Assembly (NCBI GenBank): GCA_023129655.1
Contig: JAGMBN010000035.1
Coordinates: 1-11,030 of the forward strand
Reading direction: 5' to 3'
Origin: a bacterium
Lineage (GTDB): Bacteria; JAHJDO01
DNA: 11,030 nucleotides
The notes beneath the pieces were generated by a model. It was not told the origin of the DNA, ran no database searches, and saw only the letters and a program-made list of their open reading frames with translations. Every line of letters starts with the position of its first letter. The first letter of the stretch is position 1. Positions 6,572 through 11,030 of the stretch are shown here, piece by piece. A program made the translations under genes and the position numbers.

Positions 6572-7098
6572 ATCTTGAATCCCCTTTCCAGCGCCTTAAT
6601 ATTTATTGGAATAAGATTATGTCTTCTGGGAGGAAATATCTTCTCCAGCGCTGTCTTTAAAAAATCCATTTTTGCCTCGCCTGTTTCTCTGGCAAATGCT
6701 CCTAAAACAATCATATTTGCCACTTTCAAATTTCCAAGCTCAATTGCCATATCATTCGTGGGAACTTCTACAACTCTCGTTCTAGTCCTTATATCCTTAT
6801 CTATTTTTACCAGACTACTGTTTGTAATTATGAGCCCATCGCTCAAAACAAGTTTAGAAAATTTATCCAATGACGCCTGATTCATTACAATAAGCGTATC
6901 CGGATGTGATATAAATGGAGAAGCTATTTCTCTTTCCGATATAATAACCGAGCAATTTGCAGTTCCTCCACGCATTTCCGGTCCGTATGAAGGAAGAGCG
7001 GAAACATGTTTGCCATCTTTCATACCAGCATATGCCAGCATCTTACCCATTGATACTATTCCCTGCCCGCCAAAACCTGCTGTAAGAATCCGCTGCAT
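6568..7098 (-). CDS. 2-oxoacid:ferredoxin oxidoreductase, gamma subunit (KorC/VorC type)
   Basis: A 176-residue gamma subunit of a 2-oxoacid:ferredoxin (acceptor) oxidoreductase. Diagnostic segments are the glycine-rich GFGGQGIVSMGKMLAYAG at the start (8-25), LPSYGPEMRGGTANCSVIIS (35-54) and SHPDTLIVMNQASLDKF (64-80). The complex oxidatively decarboxylates a 2-oxoacid with CoA to an acyl-CoA, reducing ferredoxin. Substrate (2-oxoglutarate, branched-chain or other) cannot be read from this subunit. It is separated from its alpha and beta partners at the right end of the window by the maturase-sulfatase cassette, and it has its own strong promoter. The start is set by AGGTGG seven bases upstream of the ATG. 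Its first 36 bases recur as a diverged remnant at 10081-10116, directly behind the beta gene, where gamma would be expected. Confidence 0.92.
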   Translation of the reverse strand: MQRILTAGFGGQGIVSMGKMLAYAGMKDGKHVSALPSYGPEMRGGTANCSVIISEREIASPFISHPDTLIVMNQASLDKFSKLVLSDGLIITNSSLVKIDKDIRTRTRVVEVPTNDMAIELGNLKVANMIVLGAFARETGEAKMDFLKTALEKIFPPRRHNLIPINIKALERGFKI

Positions 7099-7116
7099 CT
7101 AAAAACCACCTTTCCT

Positions 7117-7140
7117 GTCATTGCAAGCCGAAAGCGAAGC
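7117..7140. repeat. Degenerate GTCATTGC-type repeat
   Basis: GTCATTGCAAGCCGAAAGCGAAGC is a shortened relative of the GTCATTGCGA hairpin element at 974-1008. It sits in the leader between the promoter and the gamma gene start, close to the ribosome-binding site. Confidence 0.4.
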
Positions 7141-7173
7141 CCAGAACCGAGCTCCAATAAAAAACTTACTCAA

Positions 7174-7202
7174 ATTATACTTTAATATTGCAGCACCGTC
7201 AA
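7174..7202 (-). promoter_or_regulatory. Near-consensus sigma70 promoter for the gamma-hldE1-phosphoesterase-ligA operon
   Basis: On the minus strand -35 TTGACG (7202-7197, five of six consensus bases), a 17-base spacer and a perfect -10 TATAAT (7179-7174) are seen. The predicted start point is about 70 bases before the gamma ATG. This is the best promoter match in the window and would make the gamma operon independent of the alpha-beta transcript. Confidence 0.7.
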
Positions 7203-7244
7203 ACGTATCAACCTCTTTGACTGGCAAGCTGGAAGGCAAGCTTC

Positions 7245-8756
7245 TTAAGCTCCTGCAATTCTGGGCATCCACAAGGGTTCTTTGCCCATTTCCGCAAATA
7301 GGAGCTTTGTAATAAGTTTTGCTTTGAGTTCAGAATATTCTTTCTTATTCCATAGATTATTGATTTCCTGAGGGTCTTTTTCAAGATCAAACAATTCTCC
7401 ATATTCCTGATTGTAATACACTGTGATTTTATATCTTTTATCAACATAGGTTTTTACATGAATGGTTGTTGGCTGATGTCTGTTTTCAACAATAATATGA
7501 TCTCTGATCCTGTCCTTTTTCCCAAACCAGACATCTTTTTGGTTTATACCTGCCATTCCCCTTGGAATATCAATTCCAGCTGCACTCAAAAATGTTGGAG
7601 CAAGATCAACAAGGGATTGTAATGAATCGGATTGTTTGCCGGCAGGAACTCTTCCTGGGAAACGTGTAATAAATGGAAGTTTAATCATGTCTTCATAATG
7701 AAATGGCCCCTTGGCAACCAGACCATGCTGACCGTAAAAATGACCATGGTCTGTAGTGAAAACAACCAGTGTGTTTTCTGCCAATCCCAGTTCTTCCAGT
7801 TTATCCAGAATCCTGCCTATATATTTATCCATAAGGCTGACCATTCCATAATAAACTGCTATGTCTTTGGCCAAATTCTTTTTTTCATGAAGGTGTGAGT
7901 GAAAACCGTGACAGCTGTTACCATCAGGCTCCTGCCACGGAGAAAAATCAGGATTTTTCTGCTGAGTTAATTTAAAGTGCGGAGGATTATTGTCATGCTC
8001 TCCTTTGGTAATTGTTGGAACAGTTATCTTTTCAGGATCATACATTGTATCCCATGGTTCAGGAACAAGATAAGATGGATGAGGGTCTAGAAAGCTTGCC
8101 CATAAAAAGAAAGATTGTTCGTTATTATTGTATTCTTCCATAAGAGCATTAGTGCGTTCAGCAATCCAAGTATTGTAATGATATTTCTCAGGTATATTCC
8201 ATTTATGCAGTTGTCTATCACTTTTTCCAGTTGGCTTACAAAAGTAATCACGCCAGTTCTTACATCCTTTTTCTTCCATCCAGATTGCATAATGCTGACC
8301 GATATGCGCTTCATCTGTGTGATTGCGTGCAAGTTCAACATGGTCAAAACCATAGAACGGTCCATTAAATTTTTTCCAGAATTCCAGATCCTGCAATATA
8401 GGATACGCTTCCAAAGATGGGAAATTTTCGGTTCCGGCTAATGGCTGGAAATGCGCCTTGCCGACCAAGGCTGTTTTATATCCGTTATTTCCAAAAATTA
8501 CCCCTGTTGTATGTTCGTTTTCCGGAAGCTTGGTACCCAATGACCATGCGCCATGCTGACTTGGATATTTGCCTGTTATAATGGATGCACGCGTTGGTGT
8601 ACAGGTTGGATTCGGACAGTAAGCGCGTGTAAAGACCGTTCCCTGCTTTGCAAGCCGGTCAAGATTTGGCGTTTTGACTTCCTTATTGGTTATGCCAAGT
8701 GTATTCCAATGCTGTTGATCACTGGTAATGAGTAAGATATTTGGTTTTTTATTCAT
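7245..8756 (-). CDS. Sulfatase (Cys-type, cytoplasmic, S1 family)
   Basis: A 503-residue sulfatase of the alkaline-phosphatase superfamily. The N-terminal PNILLITSDQQHW supplies metal ligands (D13, Q14). The activation signature is C52-T-P-T-R56, followed by ASIITGKYPSQHG. C52 is the cysteine to be converted to formylglycine. Further active-site blocks are GYKTALVGKAHF (K100, H102), FLDPHPSYL (H226), TTDHGHFYGQHG (D336, H337) and K349. It ends with the common YGELFDLEKDPQEINNLWN segment. There is no signal peptide, so it probably removes sulfate from sugars that have been imported; which sulfated glycan is not readable. The gene for the matching maturase is immediately upstream (98-base gap). 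AGGAGG lies 11 bases before the ATG. Base composition resembles the A+T-rich background, unlike the GH172 gene. Confidence 0.95.
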   Translation of the reverse strand: MNKKPNILLITSDQQHWNTLGITNKEVKTPNLDRLAKQGTVFTRAYCPNPTCTPTRASIITGKYPSQHGAWSLGTKLPENEHTTGVIFGNNGYKTALVGKAHFQPLAGTENFPSLEAYPILQDLEFWKKFNGPFYGFDHVELARNHTDEAHIGQHYAIWMEEKGCKNWRDYFCKPTGKSDRQLHKWNIPEKYHYNTWIAERTNALMEEYNNNEQSFFLWASFLDPHPSYLVPEPWDTMYDPEKITVPTITKGEHDNNPPHFKLTQQKNPDFSPWQEPDGNSCHGFHSHLHEKKNLAKDIAVYYGMVSLMDKYIGRILDKLEELGLAENTLVVFTTDHGHFYGQHGLVAKGPFHYEDMIKLPFITRFPGRVPAGKQSDSLQSLVDLAPTFLSAAGIDIPRGMAGINQKDVWFGKKDRIRDHIIVENRHQPTTIHVKTYVDKRYKITVYYNQEYGELFDLEKDPQEINNLWNKKEYSELKAKLITKLLFAEMGKEPLWMPRIAGA

Positions 8757-8804
8757 AATTTACTTTGCCTCCTATTGTTTAAGATTTTTATTGATTCTCA
8801 ATAT

Positions 8805-8833
8805 AATATATTCCATAGGTGTTAAATAATCAA
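8805..8833 (-). promoter_or_regulatory. Candidate promoter for the sulfatase gene
   Basis: In the 98-base gap after the maturase stop, minus-strand -35 TTGATT (8833-8828), a 17-base spacer and -10 TATATT (8810-8805) can be read. The predicted transcript would carry a leader of about 40-45 bases. A perfect TTGACA (8844-8839) just upstream has no -10 at the right distance. Confidence 0.4.
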
Positions 8834-8840
8834 GCGCTTG
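8831..8840. promoter_or_regulatory. Palindromic operator-like site CAAGCGCTTG
   Basis: A perfect 10-bp palindrome with a central CG, overlapping the candidate -35 of the sulfatase promoter. Central-CG palindromes of the AAGCGCTT kind are typical binding sites of LacI-family sugar regulators and resemble catabolite-responsive (cre) cores. No regulator gene is visible in the window, so this is an inference from form and position. Confidence 0.35.
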
Positions 8841-8854
8841 TCAAACAGCAGACA

Positions 8855-10057
8855 CTATTTAATTCCGCAGCATTTCTTATGCTTTTTGCCGCTTCCGCAT
8901 GGGCAGAGTTCATTCCTGCCTGTTTTCATATGAGAAAACCCATTTCCTCTTTCTTGTTTTATTGATGATGCAATCTTCTTAAGTTCAGGAAGAGCGTGAT
9001 TAAAAAACTGCTTCCAACCTTTACATAGCCAGCTTAAATTTTCCGGATTATTATTCTTATGAAAGCGGTGTTTTGGACAGTCTCCCATACAGTATTTGAG
9101 GTATTCGCATTTCTCACATTCTTTATTCCAAAGAGCTTTTTTTCTGCCGAATTCTATGTATTTTGAGGAATTTTGAAAGTCTTCCCATGAATCGCTCATT
9201 ATGTTTCCAAGCTTTTTATCTGAATCAACAAAAAAATCACATGGATATATGTCTCCATTATGTTCAACAACAAAATACTGACAGCAGTTATGTCCCATAC
9301 TGCAAACATTATATACACCGTCTACCATCAATGTGAGAATAGAATCAAACAGACGCACAGAGACTTTTCTCGTATCTCCTTTAATCCACTCATCAAAGAT
9401 CTCACACAGAAAATAACCCCATTCTTCTCCGTTAATTGAAAAAGCCATAGGTTGTCCTTTATTGTCAAACTCCACACAGGGAATATATTGATGATAGAAA
9501 AATCCCATATCACAGAGAAAGCTGTAAACTTCCTTAGCTTTTTTTACATTTGCCGAAGTAACGAGAGTCAGAATGTTAAACTCCACATTGTTCTGTTTTA
9601 GATGTTCTATGCCTCTTAAGACATCTGTATACGACCCACGTCCATCAGCAGTAATTCTGTAGTGGTTATGAATATTCTCTGGTCCGTCAAGGCTGACTCC
9701 CACTAAAAATTTGTATTTTGCAAGATGCCTGGCAAATTCTTTATCTATTAATGTAGCGTTCGTCTGAAGTCCGTTAGAAACCAAAGCTCCGTTCTTACCA
9801 TATTTCTGCTGAAGTTCAGTCACTCTGCGAAAAAAATCAACACCCATAAGCGTTGGCTCACCCCCCTGCCAGCCAAAAGCATACTGGTTCTGATCTGTTT
9901 TCATATAGCTGGAAATCATTTGCGCAAGGACATTATCAGACATGCGATGACGTTTGGATTCAGGATAGAGAGCGCTCCGATCCAGATAAAAACAGTATGG
10001 ACAGTGAAGATTACAGTCAGCAGATGCAGGCTTTATTAAAAGAGAAAATGGCTTCAT
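8855..10057 (-). CDS. Anaerobic sulfatase-maturating enzyme (radical SAM/SPASM) with SEC-C tail
   Basis: A 400-residue radical SAM enzyme that oxidises the active-site Cys (or Ser) of sulfatases to formylglycine without oxygen. The SAM cluster motif is C15-NLH-C19-PY-C22, followed by FGWQGGEPTLMG (61-72). The SPASM-type auxiliary cluster cysteines include C252, C258, C259, C273, C314, C317, C323, C327 and C345. D274 in YPCDFF matches the catalytic aspartate of the family. Residues 381-397 (NELCPCGSGKKHKKCC) form a SEC-C zinc-binding motif, an add-on to the roughly 370-residue core enzyme. The next gene is its evident substrate, a CTPTR sulfatase. The ATG has no Shine-Dalgarno sequence; instead it overlaps by ATGA the stop of a 20-codon reading frame with a good one, so translation is probably coupled to the upstream beta gene. 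Confidence 0.94.
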   Translation of the reverse strand: MKPFSLLIKPASADCNLHCPYCFYLDRSALYPESKRHRMSDNVLAQMISSYMKTDQNQYAFGWQGGEPTLMGVDFFRRVTELQQKYGKNGALVSNGLQTNATLIDKEFARHLAKYKFLVGVSLDGPENIHNHYRITADGRGSYTDVLRGIEHLKQNNVEFNILTLVTSANVKKAKEVYSFLCDMGFFYHQYIPCVEFDNKGQPMAFSINGEEWGYFLCEIFDEWIKGDTRKVSVRLFDSILTLMVDGVYNVCSMGHNCCQYFVVEHNGDIYPCDFFVDSDKKLGNIMSDSWEDFQNSSKYIEFGRKKALWNKECEKCEYLKYCMGDCPKHRFHKNNNPENLSWLCKGWKQFFNHALPELKKIASSIKQERGNGFSHMKTGRNELCPCGSGKKHKKCCGIK

Positions 10058-10116
10058 ACCATTTTCTTTAAATATTCCACCTGCCCGTCAAAACCTGCTG
10101 CAAGAATCTGATGCAT
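10054..10116 (-). pseudogene. Truncated 5' remnant of a gamma-subunit gene, now a 20-codon leader ORF
   Basis: Two bases after the beta stop codon an ATG opens a 20-codon frame starting MHQILAAGFDGQ. It mirrors the intact gamma start MQRILTAGFGGQ encoded at 7098. At DNA level 10081-10117 and 7063-7099 match at 33 of 37 positions, and weaker similarity continues to about the next start codon. The frame then diverges and ends in TGA that overlaps the maturase ATG (ATGA). GGAG lies seven bases before its ATG, a well-placed ribosome-binding site inside the end of the beta gene. It is too short to be a functional gamma subunit. It is best read as a relic of the original beta-gamma junction, which may now serve to bring ribosomes to the maturase start. 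Confidence 0.75.
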
Positions 10117-10118
10117 CG

Positions 10119-11030
10119 CTATTCTCCGCTTTTATCCTTAATTACCCCAAGAGGATATGTCTTTGCCAATGTATTATCAATCCACTCCGCAGCTTTCTGT
10201 GGAGTCATGCCAAGATTAACAGGACACTGAGACAGAACTTCAACCATTGAAAACCCCTTGTCTTCCAACTGTATTTGAAAAGCTTTTTTAATGGCTTTTT
10301 TTGCCTTAATAATATTTGCTGCTTTATTCACTGCCACTCTTTCTATATAAACAGATCCATCTGTAACAGCCAGCATTTCTGAAATTTTTATCGGGTATCC
10401 AATCAGCCGAGCATCTCTGCCTAAAGGAGTTGTTGTTGTCTTTTGATCTATTAGAGTTGTTGGAGCCATTTGCCCACCTGTCATTCCATACACAGTATTG
10501 TTTACAAATATTGTTGTTATCCTTTCACCGCGATTTGCCGCATGAATTATCTCTCCCGTGCCTATAGCAGCAAGGTCTCCATCCCCCTGATATGTAAATA
10601 CAACTTTATCAGGATGAACCCGTTTTATCCCTGTCGCAACAGCAGGCGTCCTTCCGTGAGGAGCTTCAGTCATATCTACATTAAAATAATGATACATAAT
10701 AACTGCGCACCCAACAGGAGGAACTCCAATAGTTCTATCCTGAATGCCAAGTTCATCTATTACTTCGCCTATTAACCTATGAACAATCCCATGCCCGCAA
10801 CCCGGACAATAATGAAACGGTTTATCTGTCATAGATTTCGGCCTGCCAAATATCTTATTCATTCTTCCTTCTTTGTGCCTCTGTGCCTCTGTGCCTTCGT
10901 ATTTTTTAACCTTTTTCACTATCTCTTCCGACGTAGGAACCCCACCCCCCATTCTACCATAAAAATGCACAGGGCATCTTCCCATAACCGCAAGTTTTAC
11001 ATCCTCAACCATCTGTCCCGCGCTCATCTC
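10119..11030 (-). CDS. 2-oxoacid:ferredoxin oxidoreductase, alpha C-terminus fused in frame to complete beta subunit
   Basis: One open frame enters from the right edge. Its first 42 or so visible residues (EMSAGQMVEDVKLAV, PVHFYGRMGGGVP) are the typical C-terminal end of a KorA/VorB-type alpha subunit. After a short repeat-encoded linker (YEGTEAQRHKEGR) comes a full beta subunit of 247 residues beginning MNKIFGRPK at 10862. Beta motifs, numbered from that Met, are CPGCGHG (19-25), the TPP/Mg site GDGDLAAIG (93-101) and NNTVYGMTGGQ (121-131). The complex converts a 2-oxoacid to acyl-CoA and reduces ferredoxin; the substrate is not determined. Normally alpha and beta are separate, so either this is a fusion or beta also starts independently at 10862, where AAGGA lies only three bases upstream. 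The gamma remnant follows after two bases. The alpha N-terminal domains lie outside the window. Confidence 0.9.
   Translation of the reverse strand, partial: EMSAGQMVEDVKLAVMGRCPVHFYGRMGGGVPTSEEIVKKVKKYEGTEAQRHKEGRMNKIFGRPKSMTDKPFHYCPGCGHGIVHRLIGEVIDELGIQDRTIGVPPVGCAVIMYHYFNVDMTEAPHGRTPAVATGIKRVHPDKVVFTYQGDGDLAAIGTGEIIHAANRGERITTIFVNNTVYGMTGGQMAPTTLIDQKTTTTPLGRDARLIGYPIKISEMLAVTDGSVYIERVAVNKAANIIKAKKAIKKAFQIQLEDKGFSMVEVLSQCPVNLGMTPQKAAEWIDNTLAKTYPLGVIKDKSGE
10860..10870 (-). promoter_or_regulatory. Possible internal start and weak ribosome-binding site of the beta subunit
   Basis: AAGGAAG immediately precedes ATG AAT AAG ATA at 10862-10860, where free-standing beta subunits of this family normally begin. 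The spacing is short (about three bases from AAGGA), so initiation may be weak and depend on ribosomes arriving from alpha. Confidence 0.4.
10872..10895 (-). repeat. Three tandem 8-bp units (GGCACAGA type) at the alpha-beta junction
   Basis: Read on the minus strand the units are GGCACAGA, GGCACAGA and GGCACAAA (10895-10872). They encode part of the linker GTEAQRHK. Elements of the GGCACAGAGGCAC kind are widespread dispersed intergenic repeats, from general knowledge. Here the unit length is not a multiple of three and no stop codon intervenes between the alpha and beta coding parts. Confidence 0.65.

Noticed and set aside
7223..7242. GGCAAGCT direct repeat at the end of the sulfatase gene as a terminator
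   Set aside because: The two copies are in the same orientation, do not form a good stem and are not followed by a T-tract.
8087..8441. Overlapping open frames inside the sulfatase gene on both strands
   Set aside because: The sulfatase frame has all active-site motifs in order; the others are out-of-frame shadows.
8839..8844. Perfect TTGACA as a -35 for the sulfatase
   Set aside because: At 16-18 bases downstream there is no acceptable -10; the TTGATT/TATATT pair fits better.
1..11030. CRISPR array, tRNA, rRNA or an intact insertion sequence
   Set aside because: No regularly spaced repeats, cloverleaf-like gene, rRNA segment or transposase frame could be recognised on either strand.

Overview
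The window looks like chromosome from an anaerobic, diderm (LPS-bearing) bacterium. Evidence is a ferredoxin-dependent 2-oxoacid oxidoreductase, an oxygen-sensitive radical-SAM sulfatase maturase and a heptose kinase for LPS core synthesis. Most of it is A+T-rich. Candidate phyla of the Omnitrophota/PVC type would fit, but the sequence alone does not settle the taxonomy. Every gene I can support is on the minus strand, so biological order runs from right to left. No stretch longer than 300 bases lacks a gene.

Right end (11030 to 10119): the last 3' codons of a 2-oxoacid:ferredoxin oxidoreductase alpha subunit run in frame, through a short 8-bp tandem repeat, into the complete TPP-binding beta subunit. 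Two bases after the beta stop comes a 20-codon remnant of the gamma subunit start (10116 to 10054). Its stop overlaps the ATG of the next gene. That gene is an anaerobic sulfatase-maturating enzyme (10057 to 8855) with a SEC-C zinc-binding tail. It is followed by its presumed substrate, a Cys-type sulfatase (8756 to 7245) with its own candidate promoter and a palindromic operator-like site.

Middle (7244 to 2852): a near-consensus sigma70 promoter precedes the intact gamma subunit. Gamma, the heptose-7-phosphate kinase gene, a metallophosphoesterase gene and ligA follow with overlapping stop and start codons, so they are almost certainly one translationally coupled operon. The sulfatase cassette therefore sits inside what was probably a continuous alpha-beta-gamma oxidoreductase operon. 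The truncated gamma start left behind marks the junction.

Left part (2851 to 1): an addiction-module antitoxin and RelE/ParE-type toxin pair, then a more G+C-rich GH172/DUF2961 glycoside hydrolase with its own promoter, then a cluster of dispersed repeats and hairpins (about 920 to 1080), then an MBL-fold hydrolase overlapping by 4 bases the start of xerD, which leaves the window. The toxin-antitoxin pair and GH172 gene look like an accessory insertion between ligA and the MBL-xerD pair.

Functionally, the conserved part combines redox metabolism (KOR/VOR-type complex), LPS heptose supply, DNA ligation and chromosome dimer resolution. The accessory part adds carbohydrate scavenging (sulfatase plus maturase, GH172) and a stability module. 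The most unusual points are the gamma-gene remnant serving as a coupling leader for the maturase and the repeat-mediated in-frame alpha-beta fusion.
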